The notes under the pieces: model-generated | What the model saw: only the letters and a program-made list of their open reading frames with translations | Databases searched by the model: none | What the model was told of the DNA's origin: nothing | Part shown: piece after piece, positions 22,263 through 30,743 of the stretch | Layout of the letters: each line of letters begins with the position of its first letter | Numbering within the stretch: position 1 is the stretch's first letter | Assembly: GCA_910575275.1 (NCBI GenBank) | Contig: CAJTEE010000001.1 | Location: forward strand, 496,001 to 560,000 | DNA: 64,000 nt | Source: Lachnospiraceae bacterium | GTDB lineage: Bacteria; Bacillota; Clostridia; Lachnospirales; Lachnospiraceae | Direction of reading: 5' to 3' | Program-made: the position numbers and the translations under genes

Positions 22263-23242
22263 GCCGGCATCTCCTGCCCGTTTTTCTTTAAACTGCCCTT
22301 CGGATACTGCTCGGGAAAGTTCTCCTCCAGGTAGCCCTTCCAGTCAAACACGGCTTCCACGGCCGCGATCGCTACCTCGATCATGGAATCGTCCGGCTCC
22401 TTCGTCGTCAGTCCCTGCATCCACATACCCGGGCGGCTCACGAGATCCATAAACCTCGAATTGCTGCGTCCCGCGAGGCGCAGCACCTCATACGAGACGC
22501 CTGCGATCACCGGGATCAGGATGATCCGGCTTAAAATCCGCAGCCAAACGGTCTCTACACGGATCACCATAAAAAACAGGATGCTGATCACCATCACGAT
22601 CAGAAGAAAGCTCGTACCGCAGCGTTTATGCTCCTTCGAGCTTTTTCTTACATTGTCCACGTTTAACACCAGGCCGTTTTCGAGGCAGTTGATGCACTTG
22701 TGCTCCGATCCATGGTACATGAAAGTGCGCTTAATGTCATCCATGCTGGAAATTACTTTTATATAGGTAATGAAAACTGCAATCCGGATCATGCCTTCCA
22801 AAGCCGCCATCACCGTCTCCGACGCAATAAACCGCCGGAACACACCCGCGATCAGAAGCGGAAGCACCATAAAAATCACCACGGCCATCAAAACGGAAAA
22901 CAGCATCACGGCGGTCATGACAACACTCTCCAGGCGTTCCCCAAACCGGTCCGTCAAAAACTTCTCAAATTTCCCCGGCTCCTCGTCCCCCTCATCGTCC
23001 TCAAAAAAGCCGGCCGACCAGGTAAGCGTGCGCATCCCTAAGATCATAGAATCGGCAAAATTAAAAATCCCCCTCACAAACGGCAGTGAAAAGAATTTTA
23101 CTTTCTCTGTCATACTCACATACGTTTCCTTCGAGACGACGATCTCCCCATCCGGCTTGCGGACCGCGGTGGCGCAATCGTCCCCATGCTTCATCATAAT
23201 CCCCTCTAAAACTGCCTGTCCCCCGATACCGGAATACTTCAA
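22259..23242 (-). CDS. DUF1385 membrane protein (YqhQ family)
   Basis: 327 residues. It starts MKYSGIGGQAVLEGIMMK, the family signature, and has about four membrane helices (residues roughly 110-135, 150-165, 205-230, 235-255) around a HGSEHKCINC segment typical of DUF1385. The family is regularly found upstream of prmC-prfA in Clostridia and its biochemical role is unknown. Overlaps prmC by 4 nt. Confidence 0.9.
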   Translation of the reverse strand: MKYSGIGGQAVLEGIMMKHGDDCATAVRKPDGEIVVSKETYVSMTEKVKFFSLPFVRGIFNFADSMILGMRTLTWSAGFFEDDEGDEEPGKFEKFLTDRFGERLESVVMTAVMLFSVLMAVVIFMVLPLLIAGVFRRFIASETVMAALEGMIRIAVFITYIKVISSMDDIKRTFMYHGSEHKCINCLENGLVLNVDNVRKSSKEHKRCGTSFLLIVMVISILFFMVIRVETVWLRILSRIILIPVIAGVSYEVLRLAGRSNSRFMDLVSRPGMWMQGLTTKEPDDSMIEVAIAAVEAVFDWKGYLEENFPEQYPKGSLKKNGQEMPA

Positions 23243-23270
23243 TCTCTTTCTTTCCTCCAGTTATAAAAAA

Positions 23271-23304
23271 GGTTGAGTTTTCAGAAATCTCCAAAAGCTC
23301 AACC
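23271..23304 (-). terminator. Terminator or attenuator after rpmE
   Basis: Minus-strand GGTTGAG (23304-23298) pairs with CTCAACC (23277-23271), extended by TTT/AAA inside, followed by TTTTTTA. It lies between rpmE and the yqhQ-like gene. Confidence 0.75.
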
Positions 23305-23319
23305 CTGTCTTATCAAACC

Positions 23320-23529
23320 TTATTTGTCTGTCTTCATACCATACTTGCGGTTGAACATCTCGATACGTCCGCGGGCGGAAGCTGCCTTCTGCTGGCCGGT
23401 ATAGAATGAATGGCATTTGGAACAGATTTCTACGTGAATGTCTTTCTTGGTAGAACCAGTTACAAATTCATTACCGCAGTTACAAACGACCTTGGCCTGA
23501 TAGTAATTTGGGTGGATTCCCTCTTTCAT
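23320..23529 (-). CDS. rpmE: 50S ribosomal protein L31, zinc form
   Basis: 69 residues from ATG 23529 (GAGGTG 6 nt upstream). It starts [20 protein letters not shown], with zinc-ligand cysteines at 16, 18, 36 and 39 (CNC and ICSKCH), so it is the zinc-binding type used when zinc is plentiful. A terminator follows, so most transcripts should carry this gene alone, with readthrough into yqhQ-prmC-prfA. Confidence 0.95.
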   Translation of the reverse strand: MKEGIHPNYYQAKVVCNCGNEFVTGSTKKDIHVEICSKCHSFYTGQQKAASARGRIEMFNRKYGMKTDK

Positions 23530-23604
23530 GCGTTTCACCTCTTTATTGTTTGGTACATGACTGACAGTCACGTTAAAAGCTCTGTCCCGTTGAACAGCTT
23601 AGTT

Positions 23605-23633
23605 AGTATAGCACACAACCGCCTGATTTGCAA
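23605..23633 (-). promoter_or_regulatory. Promoter of rpmE
   Basis: TTGCAA (23633-23628), a 17-nt spacer and extended -10 TGCTATACT (TATACT 23610-23605). The leader of about 70 nt contains a small palindrome centred on TGACTGTCAGTCA; L31 leaders with autoregulatory RNA are known in Firmicutes, but I cannot confirm one here. Confidence 0.7.
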
Positions 23634-23745
23634 GCGGTTTTCCTTCCTTTTTCTTTTGACCCTGCACCTCAATCCGTTCCCCCGGCTTTTTGCCATCCTC
23701 CGTATTCGGGGTTATATCGAGATTGAGCATCGGCATACCAGCGTT

Positions 23746-24678
23746 TCATCCGATCATCACATGCAGATTTCGCAGTTCGCCGTCGCAGATCTGTTCCTGA
23801 ATTTCGAAGGCATGAGGCTCCAAATACTCCCACGGCCCGTCTGTCAGGCGCTGCCTGCGAAGCTCATTCAGGGCAGAAGCGCAAACGGATTCGATTCCTT
23901 CTTCAATATCCCTTTCGGCCGCCCGTCCCTGCATCAACAAAAGGCCCTCCAGCACGGCCACCGTCTCCGAAAGCGCGGGCAGCTCTCTCGCCGCCCGGAA
24001 CGCCCATTTATAGTAGGGCATATAGCGATTGTTTAAGAGGAACAGCATGGACAGCCCGTTTTTAACAAATTCATTCAGAGCAATCACCGCCGCCCCCGGT
24101 TCGCCGTGCCGGATGCAGCGCATAAAATTATACTGTCCCGACTGTGCCATGAGGACCGCGCGGGCGGCGATCTTCTTTTTCCTCACATCCTCAGGGTAGC
24201 CCTTTTTCAGGGTTTCACGGATCGCAGAAAATTCTCCCAGGGCATCCCGGAATACCTTTCCGTTTCCCGCACAGGCCAGGCCGTACTCCGGAAGCTCCAG
24301 CCACTCTCTGAGGCTTTCCGGCACTCCGGGCCTCCCGGTAAAACGCCGGTAAAAATCCCCGGTCAGCATAACTCCGCGGCGTCCTCCGCCCCCAAGGCTT
24401 TGCGCGTTCCTTTTGATGCCGAGGTACTCGGCCGGAAGCTTCGCATAAGCACGGGAAAGCTTAAATTCCAGCTCGCGCTGCAGCGCATCCGGAATCCATA
24501 GACAAAATCCCGCCTCAAAGTCATGGTCCCTCGAAACTTCGTCGTCATAGCCGAAGCAGTCCGAACCCTCTCCCGCAATGCCTGCCGCGATCACGCCTTC
24601 GTATTCGGCAAACTGCTCCGTGAGCATAGCCCTGCCGTATTCCTCGAAAAACCGCTCCGACAACTCCAGCCCCTTCAT
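23746..24678 (-). CDS. DUF4037 protein with nucleotidyltransferase-like N-terminus
   Basis: 310 residues from ATG 24678, which overlaps the upstream stop as ATGA. The N-terminal part has AAGIAGEGSDCFGYDDEVSRDHDFE, resembling the G-S-D...DhD core of nucleotidyltransferase-fold proteins; the remainder is helical and fits DUF4037. Catalysis is not established for the family. Translationally coupled to the tetratricopeptide-like gene before it, suggesting the two act together. Confidence 0.7.
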   Translation of the reverse strand: MKGLELSERFFEEYGRAMLTEQFAEYEGVIAAGIAGEGSDCFGYDDEVSRDHDFEAGFCLWIPDALQRELEFKLSRAYAKLPAEYLGIKRNAQSLGGGGRRGVMLTGDFYRRFTGRPGVPESLREWLELPEYGLACAGNGKVFRDALGEFSAIRETLKKGYPEDVRKKKIAARAVLMAQSGQYNFMRCIRHGEPGAAVIALNEFVKNGLSMLFLLNNRYMPYYKWAFRAARELPALSETVAVLEGLLLMQGRAAERDIEEGIESVCASALNELRRQRLTDGPWEYLEPHAFEIQEQICDGELRNLHVMIG

Positions 24679-25511
24679 CCCGCCTCTGCCCCTCCATAGA
24701 TTTGGTCCGCCGCCTCCGACAGCTCCCTTTTCGCACGGAAATATCCGAAATGCCCAAAGGTATCGGCACATTTGCGGCAGTTGAACGCGTAGTAGGCATC
24801 GCGGGGAACTCTTGTATCCTGAAATCCTTCCAAAGCGCGCAGCAGACAGTCATCGCATTCCCCGCCGCGGTCCCATTTTTCATACAGCACTGCCAGATTC
24901 ACCCAAGTCACAGCGATCTCCAGGGCGCTTCCCGGCCGAAGCCCTTCCATGATCTCCATCGCCTTTTTATAATAGGCCTCCGCCTTTTTGTATTCCCCCA
25001 GCGCCTCGAAGGCCAGCGCCATATTGTTGAACAGGCCGCCGAAGCGATAGTCCTTTGGCGAAAGCTTTCTCCCATAGGCCCGAAACGCCTGCTCATAATA
25101 AGGCATGGCCTCCTTCGCCCTTCCAAACGCTTTCATCGTTGTCGCCGCGTTTACAAACGTCGTTCCGCCGCTCACCGTCTCCGAAAGCCCATGTTCCTTT
25201 ACAAGCGCGAGGCCCCTTTCCACGGCCCCAAGCCCCTTTTCGCGTTCTCCCGTATTCCGATACAGACCCATCATCTCATTTAAAACCGTGATCTGGGACG
25301 CCCAGTCCCCGGATGCCTCAAAATGCAGCAGCCATTTTTCCAGATAAACAGAAGCCTTGCCGGTCTGATCCCTTGCCAAACACGCATCCAAACCGGCAAT
25401 CACCTCATGGATCTGCGCTCCCTGCCCTCCGCCCTGTATCTCCTCTGCCGCCGCGGCCGGACGGAAGCAGCAGCCCGGCTCCTGCCAGTCCTCTTTATCC
25501 AATATCATCAT
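24675..25511 (-). CDS. Tetratricopeptide-repeat protein
   Basis: 278 residues from ATG 25511 (AAAGGAG 5 nt upstream; a second ATG follows directly). Helical repeats run through residues about 60-230; the clearest TPR reads FNNMALAFEALGEYKKAEAYYKKA, followed by WVNLAVLYEKWDRGGECDDC. The C-terminus carries CRKCADTFGHFGY. No enzyme domain is visible. It shares ATGA with the DUF4037 gene. Such TPR plus DUF4037 pairs may form a sensor-effector unit, but this is inference. Confidence 0.7.
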   Translation of the reverse strand: MMILDKEDWQEPGCCFRPAAAAEEIQGGGQGAQIHEVIAGLDACLARDQTGKASVYLEKWLLHFEASGDWASQITVLNEMMGLYRNTGEREKGLGAVERGLALVKEHGLSETVSGGTTFVNAATTMKAFGRAKEAMPYYEQAFRAYGRKLSPKDYRFGGLFNNMALAFEALGEYKKAEAYYKKAMEIMEGLRPGSALEIAVTWVNLAVLYEKWDRGGECDDCLLRALEGFQDTRVPRDAYYAFNCRKCADTFGHFGYFRAKRELSEAADQIYGGAEAG

Positions 25512-25555
25512 TCGGTCTCCTTTTTGTTTTTTCATAGCCGGTTCCAGATTTTCCT

Positions 25556-26623
25556 TTACAGCTCCCGTCCCCCGGAAAGCAGACGCCAGAGCGGCGAGCA
25601 GAAATGATTCAAAACAACCGCCATACCATAGGATACCAAAACCGTCAGAAACGGAAGCACGAGAAAAAGGAACAGTGCCGCAAAAGCCAGCCGATCTCCC
25701 GTTAAGACATGTCCCAGCACAAACGCTACTCCTTTGTTTGCAAAGCGCACGACTCCATAATGAACTGCATATAAAAATAGACTCTGCCGCATGTACGGTC
25801 TCGTTTTCGGGAGGCGCCCTCCGTCAAGGATGAGCCACAGAGAAGCCGGAAACAGGAGCCGGAATAAGACCGTCCACAAAACGCTTTCTCCCGGCTTTCC
25901 CGCCTGCAAAAAGCAGACAGCCGCCAACATCATCCCCTCTGCCCCTGCCAAAATCTGCGGCCGTCCTCTCCTTCCCTCCGCAAATTTGCTCCCATGAACA
26001 GACACATAAGCGGCAAAGGAGTAGTAGAGCAGCGCATCCGTATTCGGATGCTGCGTATCCAGCCCAAAATAGACCGCCGCAAGCAGACAGGCAAGATAAA
26101 CCAGGCCATACATTTTATCCTGCACAAGCACATAAACCGCAGGCGAAAGCATAATCAAAAAGATCAGCTGATACAGATACCAGAAGATCGGCGCATAGCT
26201 GTAGTTGAGCACCGCATCGAAAATTTCCGCCATGCGGAAGGGAACCGGCTCCTTCCCCACCAGCCCCTGGATCATCGGAAGCCTGGTGGCGAGCACATAG
26301 CCGAAATAATACAGCAGGTTCCATACAACATAGGGGACGACGATGCTCCTCGCACGGGTCTGCCATTTATCCGCCAGCTTCTCCCAAGTAAAGCCCCGAA
26401 AAAACAGATAGGCCGACAGCATAAAAAAGCCCGGCACCGCGGTCTGTCCGAGTCCGTCCGCCACCAGCCTCTCGATCTTCTCCGCAAGCCCCCAAAGACT
26501 CCCCGCAGAGCCGCCGGGAAGGCTATGGAACGCCTCCACATTATAAGAATGGATCCAGATCACCAGGATGCCAAATACGAACATCAGCCATGAAACCTTA
26601 TTTCGAAACGCCTTCTCCTCCAT
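25556..26623 (-). CDS. Acyltransferase-3 family membrane protein
   Basis: 355 residues, about ten membrane helices. The start (SWLMFVFGILVIWIHSYNVEAF) has the catalytic-type His of the OafA/YrhL acyltransferase-3 family, followed by AVPGFFMLSAYLFFRGF and ARSIVVPYVVWNLLYY, all typical in order and position. Members O-acylate wall or surface polysaccharides. The target cannot be named; no polysaccharide genes are nearby. Confidence 0.8.
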   Translation of the reverse strand: MEEKAFRNKVSWLMFVFGILVIWIHSYNVEAFHSLPGGSAGSLWGLAEKIERLVADGLGQTAVPGFFMLSAYLFFRGFTWEKLADKWQTRARSIVVPYVVWNLLYYFGYVLATRLPMIQGLVGKEPVPFRMAEIFDAVLNYSYAPIFWYLYQLIFLIMLSPAVYVLVQDKMYGLVYLACLLAAVYFGLDTQHPNTDALLYYSFAAYVSVHGSKFAEGRRGRPQILAGAEGMMLAAVCFLQAGKPGESVLWTVLFRLLFPASLWLILDGGRLPKTRPYMRQSLFLYAVHYGVVRFANKGVAFVLGHVLTGDRLAFAALFLFLVLPFLTVLVSYGMAVVLNHFCSPLWRLLSGGREL

Positions 26624-26860
26624 CCGGCCCGTCCCTCCTGTCCTCTGCGGTTTCTACCCTGACAGTATAGCATGCCCCTTTTGTTTTTTCCATAGAAAAA
26701 AAGCATTACCCCCAATTTACCTCTTTTTGCCTAAACAGCTTCCCTTGTATAAAATAAAAATGGAATCGCTCAGCCTACGGCTTCTCTGTTACAAAATCCG
26801 CCCCTGTTTAAAGCTTACCCGCGCCAAAGAGGGACGGATTCATGAGTGTTTGGCTTGATT

Positions 26861-26911
26861 GGCTGCTATCTGCGCAGATGCAGGCAGAGCTGTCACATAA
26901 AAATCAGAAAC
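26861..26911 (+). repeat. Dispersed repeat, copy A
   Basis: This 51-bp stretch, GGCTGCTATCTG... to ...CACATAAAAATCAGA, recurs with an internal insertion at 43559-43619. Neither copy lies in an intact gene. Confidence 0.6.
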
Positions 26912-26925
26912 ATTTCCTCCTGTGG

Positions 26926-26955
26926 TTGCGCCCTTCGCTCCAGGCATGCTATACT
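26926..26955 (+). promoter_or_regulatory. Promoter of the M20 amidohydrolase gene
   Basis: TTGCGC (26926-26931), an 18-nt spacer and extended -10 TGCTATACT (TATACT 26950-26955). Confidence 0.6.
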
Positions 26956-26984
26956 ATCTTCAAAAAACAAGGAGAGGCCCACTC

Positions 26985-28163
26985 ATGAAAGACTTCGTAA
27001 AGAAACTGGCCGCGGACTACAAACCCCTGCTGCTTACCCATTTTCATCATCTCCACGCTCACCCCGAGCTGTCCTTTGAGGAATATGAGACAAGCGCCTA
27101 TATCAAAAAGAGTCTGACCGAACTTGGAATCCGTGTCTTGGAGGAATTCGGCGGGACAAGCGTTGTAGGGCTTTTGGACAGCGGCCGCCCCGGCCCCACC
27201 ATCGCGTTCCGGGCCGATATTGATGCGCTTCCCGTACAGGAGGAGACCGGTCTTTCCTACGGTTCCGTCACGCCCGGCGTCATGCATGCATGCGGCCATG
27301 ACAGCCACACGGCGACGCTCTTGTCCTTTGCCGCCCTGCTCGCCGGCCATCCGGAGTTAGGAAAGGGCCGGGTAAAATTCATCTTCCAATGTGCCGAAGA
27401 AAAGCTCCCCGGCGGTGCCAAAGGATTGTGTGAAAACGGCGTCATGGACGATGTCGATGCGATCTACGGCCTGCACTGTGCCGCCAAAAAGCCGCTGGGC
27501 GAGATCGTCGCCAACATCGGCCCACACTCTGCCTGCATCGGGGTCTATGAGGTCACCGTCCACGGAAAGGGAGGACACGGCAGCTCGCCGCACGAGGCCG
27601 TCAATCCGGTTCCCGTGGCCTGCCTGCTGGCTGCGGCTGTCAATCAGCTCCTTGCAGAGAAGGCAAACCCGCTCGAAAAAGCGGTATTCACCGTCTCCTA
27701 TATCCGCGGCGGTGAATACCCCAACATCATCCCGGCCGATGTAACACTGGGCGGCAATCTTCGTACCTTCAACAATGCCCTGACCCAAACCTTGTTTGAA
27801 CAGCTTAAAAAGACCTGCGAGGGAATCTGTGCCGCCTATGGCTGCACCTGCGATGTCACAACCATCGTGGGCTACCCCTCCACCGTCAATACGGAGGCGG
27901 AAACGCTGCTTGTCCGCCGGGCAGCCGAGGATATGGGCTATCCTTGGAAAACGACAGAGCCTAAGCTCGGAGGCGAGGACTTCAGCTATTATCTCCTGGA
28001 AAAGCCGGGAAGCTTCTTCGATATCGGCATGGCCGATCCCGAGCACGTGGAAGAAGCCGCGCCTCACCACAACTGCCGGTTCCAGCTTGACGAGCGCGGG
28101 CTGGCCATCGCCCTGGAGATGGAGCTGGCCGTTTATTTAAAGGCTGTAGAATACCGTCAGTGA
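26985..28163 (+). CDS. M20-family amidohydrolase
   Basis: 392 residues from ATG 26985 (AAGGAGAGG about 7 nt upstream). It matches the amidohydrolase branch of M20 (HipO/IAA-amino-acid hydrolase type): THFHHLHAHPELSFEE, FRADIDALPVQEE, HACGHDSHTATL with metal-ligand His, and CAEEKLPGG with the catalytic Glu pair. Enzymes of this branch split N-acyl amino acids or related amides. A role on p-aminobenzoyl-glutamate, suggested by the AbgT genes 23 kb away, is only a thought. Confidence 0.9.
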   Translation: MKDFVKKLAADYKPLLLTHFHHLHAHPELSFEEYETSAYIKKSLTELGIRVLEEFGGTSVVGLLDSGRPGPTIAFRADIDALPVQEETGLSYGSVTPGVMHACGHDSHTATLLSFAALLAGHPELGKGRVKFIFQCAEEKLPGGAKGLCENGVMDDVDAIYGLHCAAKKPLGEIVANIGPHSACIGVYEVTVHGKGGHGSSPHEAVNPVPVACLLAAAVNQLLAEKANPLEKAVFTVSYIRGGEYPNIIPADVTLGGNLRTFNNALTQTLFEQLKKTCEGICAAYGCTCDVTTIVGYPSTVNTEAETLLVRRAAEDMGYPWKTTEPKLGGEDFSYYLLEKPGSFFDIGMADPEHVEEAAPHHNCRFQLDERGLAIALEMELAVYLKAVEYRQ

Positions 28164-28198
28164 ACAAGAGGACACTCGGGACGAGTGTCCTCTTGTTC
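28162..28198. terminator. Perfect 17-bp hairpin overlapping the amidohydrolase stop codon
   Basis: Arms 28162-28178 and 28182-28198 pair perfectly around a GGA loop; the gene's TGA overlaps the first bases. No U-run follows, so it may terminate poorly and serve mainly to protect the mRNA end. Confidence 0.5.
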
Positions 28199-28218
28199 GC
28201 TTAAAGTAAGGATACAGC

Positions 28219-28274
28219 TTGACACATTTCCTCATCTGTGATATTGTTAACCAAAATATATTTTTAGTTTACTT
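28219..28274 (+). promoter_or_regulatory. bioB promoter with BirA operator
   Basis: TTGACA (28219-28224), a 17-nt spacer and TATTGT (28242-28247). Overlapping the -10 box, TTGTTAAC (28244-28251), 15 nt and GTTTACTT (28267-28274) match the BirA/BioR-type operator of Firmicutes (TTGTTAAC-N15-GTTAACAA), with the right half imperfect. Repression by biotinyl-AMP-loaded BirA is expected. Confidence 0.75.
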
Positions 28275-28299
28275 TTTTACGGAAGGGGAATAAAACGAC

Positions 28300-29262
28300 A
28301 TGTCTCTGACACAAGAATTAAAAGAAAAGGTCCTGCACGGAGACCAGATCACCCGCGAGGAAGCGCTGGCTCTGTATGACGCTCCCTTGGAGGAGCTCTG
28401 CGCGGCCGCCAATGAGATCCGCATACAGTTCTGCGGAAATCGCTTTGACATGTGTACCATCATCAACGGCAAGAGCGGCCGTTGCTCTGAGGACTGCAAA
28501 TACTGCGCCCAGTCCGCCTGCTATCGGGCCGACGTCGAGGAATATCCGCTGCTTTCGGCCGCAGAAATCGTCGAAGGTGCCCGAACCAACGATTCACAGG
28601 GCGTCCTGCGATACTCCATCGTCACCTCCGGCAAACGCCTAAGTGACAAGGAGATCGACCGGATGTGCGAGACGGTCCGCCGGATCCGCAAGGAGACCGG
28701 CATACGTGTCTGTGTTTCCTTCGGCCTCCTTAGCGAGGCACAGTTTCGCAGACTCCGGGAAGCCGGAGCCGAACGCGTACATAATAACCTGGAAACCTCC
28801 AGGCGCAACTTCCCCCATGTCTGTTCCACACATACCTTCGACGATAAACTCGCGGCGATCCAGGCCGCCAAAAACGCCGGCCTCTCGGTGTGCAGCGGCG
28901 GTATCGTGGGAATGGGAGAGACGCCCGAGGACCGCATCGACCTGGCTCTCACGCTGCGCGGGCTCGGCATCCGCTCGGTTCCCGTCAATATGCTGAATCC
29001 CATTCCCGGAACCCCCTACGAAAGCCTGGAGCCGCTCACAAACGACGATATGCGCCGCATTGTGGCCATCTTCCGCTTCCTGCTGCCCGACGCCTTCATC
29101 CGCCTCGCCGGCGGCCGGGGCCTCCTGCCCGATAAAGGGCGGGCCTGTTTCCTCTCCGGTGCCAATGCCGCGATTTCCGGCGATATGCTGACAACCTCCG
29201 GCATACGCGTGGCGACCGATATGAGCCTGTTACAGGAAATCGGATACGAGGTCAGGCTATAG
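28300..29262 (+). CDS. bioB: Biotin synthase
   Basis: 320 residues. A radical-SAM enzyme that inserts sulfur into dethiobiotin. The CxxxCxxC cluster ligands are C62, C66 and C69 (GRCSEDCKYCAQS). Further family marks are ERVHNNLETSRRNF, CSGGIVGMGET and IRLAGGRG with the conserved Arg near the [2Fe-2S] site. It stands alone: no bioA, bioD or bioF is visible, so the cell either has them elsewhere or takes up dethiobiotin. AAGGGGA lies about 10 nt before ATG 28300. Confidence 0.95.
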   Translation: MSLTQELKEKVLHGDQITREEALALYDAPLEELCAAANEIRIQFCGNRFDMCTIINGKSGRCSEDCKYCAQSACYRADVEEYPLLSAAEIVEGARTNDSQGVLRYSIVTSGKRLSDKEIDRMCETVRRIRKETGIRVCVSFGLLSEAQFRRLREAGAERVHNNLETSRRNFPHVCSTHTFDDKLAAIQAAKNAGLSVCSGGIVGMGETPEDRIDLALTLRGLGIRSVPVNMLNPIPGTPYESLEPLTNDDMRRIVAIFRFLLPDAFIRLAGGRGLLPDKGRACFLSGANAAISGDMLTTSGIRVATDMSLLQEIGYEVRL

Positions 29263-29316
29263 GCGGTGACTCCTGCGTCGTCCGAACGGTTCCGACTATA
29301 CGGCTTCCTGTACACA

Positions 29317-30519
29317 CTACGCCGGATCCAGTCCATACCGGACGATCCGGCGGTAGTTTTCCCGATCTGTATCGCCCTCCGTGGATATACACAAAATCTG
29401 TGAATCTTCCTGCAATCCGATCCGTTCTTTCAAGGTTTCATACGTCTTGTTCTCAAGAATCTCTGCTACAAATCCCATCGTTGCGGCCCCGCTCTCTCCC
29501 GAGACGATTGCAGGGTCCGTTCCCACAGGCTCTGCGAGCAGCCGCATACCCTTTGCCGCGATCCGATCCGGGATCGAAACAAAATGATCGGCATACGCCT
29601 CCAAAATCTTCCAGCCGATTGTACATGGCTCCCCGCAGCACAGCCCGGCCATGATCGAATTCATATCCCCGGTCACAAAATGCAGCTTCCCGTCATCGGC
29701 CCTGGCCGTACGGAAGATACAATCCGCCTGATCCGGCTCCACAATCGTGATCACCGGCCGCTCTCTGAACCCATAATAATCCGTAAAAAAGCCCGTCACG
29801 GCTCCGGCCATGGCCCCCACACCCGCCTGTAAAAAAACATGTGTCGGCCGGACCTTCGCCGCCTCCATCTGCTCTGCCGCCTCAAGCGCCATCGTCGTAT
29901 ATCCCTGCATGATCCATGCCGGGACTCTTTCATACCCCTCCCACGCCGTATCCTGCACCAAAAGCCAGCCGTTTTCCTCCGAAAGCCGCTTCGCCTCCCG
30001 CACCGTATCATCGTAATTCCAATCCGTGATCCTCGCATCGGCCCCCAGCGCGCGAATATTCGCAAGCCGCTCCGCCGTACTCCCCTTCGGCATCAGAACA
30101 ACACTTTTCGCACCCAAACGCTTCGCCGTCCAGGCAACCCCGCGGCCGTGATTTCCATCCGTAGCCGTGACAAACGTAATCTCTCCAAGCCGTTTTTGCA
30201 GGTCAGGGGCCGTAAGACACTCAAACGTCAGCTCCCCCTCAGAAAGCCCCAGCCTCTCTGTCACACAGCGGGCAATGCTATAGCTTCCCCCCAGCACCTT
30301 AAACGCGTTCAGCCCAAACCGCGTACTCTCATCCTTTACATAAATCCCTCCGACCCCAAGCCGCCCGGAAAGCCCCGGCAGACTCTTAAGCCCGGTCACC
30401 TTATATTCCGGAAAGCTCTCATGAAACGCACGCACCCGTTCCGCCTGTTCAACCCCAAACGCCTCCACCGGATACGCCCTTCTCACCTTCCCATCAAAAT
30501 GCACCGCCCTTATCTCCAT
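29317..30519 (-). CDS. dpaL: Diaminopropionate ammonia-lyase
   Basis: 400 residues from ATG 30519 (AAGGAGG 5 nt upstream). A PLP enzyme of the fold-II family; the Schiff-base Lys is in RFGLNAFKVLGGSYS, the phosphate-binding glycine loop in TATDGNHGRGVAW, and NSIMAGLCCGEPCTIGW and SGESGAATMGF are typical of YgeX/DpaL. It converts 2,3-diaminopropionate to pyruvate and ammonia. It is transcribed alone, converging on bioB. Confidence 0.9.
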   Translation of the reverse strand: MEIRAVHFDGKVRRAYPVEAFGVEQAERVRAFHESFPEYKVTGLKSLPGLSGRLGVGGIYVKDESTRFGLNAFKVLGGSYSIARCVTERLGLSEGELTFECLTAPDLQKRLGEITFVTATDGNHGRGVAWTAKRLGAKSVVLMPKGSTAERLANIRALGADARITDWNYDDTVREAKRLSEENGWLLVQDTAWEGYERVPAWIMQGYTTMALEAAEQMEAAKVRPTHVFLQAGVGAMAGAVTGFFTDYYGFRERPVITIVEPDQADCIFRTARADDGKLHFVTGDMNSIMAGLCCGEPCTIGWKILEAYADHFVSIPDRIAAKGMRLLAEPVGTDPAIVSGESGAATMGFVAEILENKTYETLKERIGLQEDSQILCISTEGDTDRENYRRIVRYGLDPA

Positions 30520-30673
30520 ACCTTCCTCCTTATCACTGTAGAGCACTCTATCATCCACAACAAAATTATACCATCCCTTCCCCCCATTTTATATAAAAAT
30601 CCTACCCAAATCTATAACAACTCCCTCCCTTCCTCCCCGCGGCCTCTGCGGACCCTACTCCTATAACAAACCA

Positions 30674-30702
30674 TTGACACTCCCCCTCCTTTCCTCTATA
30701 CT
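30674..30702 (+). promoter_or_regulatory. Promoter of the YbaK-like and membrane protein genes
   Basis: TTGACA (30674-30679), a 17-nt spacer and TATACT (30697-30702), 42 nt before the start codon. Confidence 0.8.
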
Positions 30703-30743
30703 GATTGACAGACAACCATTCCAAAGAAAGAAGGCAAACAACC

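Larger units (their letters stand above)
26624..26984. other. Intergenic region between divergent genes
   Basis: 361 bp without a credible gene. It holds a minus-strand extended -10 box (TGCTATACT near 26660) for the acyltransferase gene, one copy of a dispersed repeat (26861-26911) and the plus-strand promoter of the amidohydrolase gene. I see nothing else that I can support. Confidence 0.5.
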
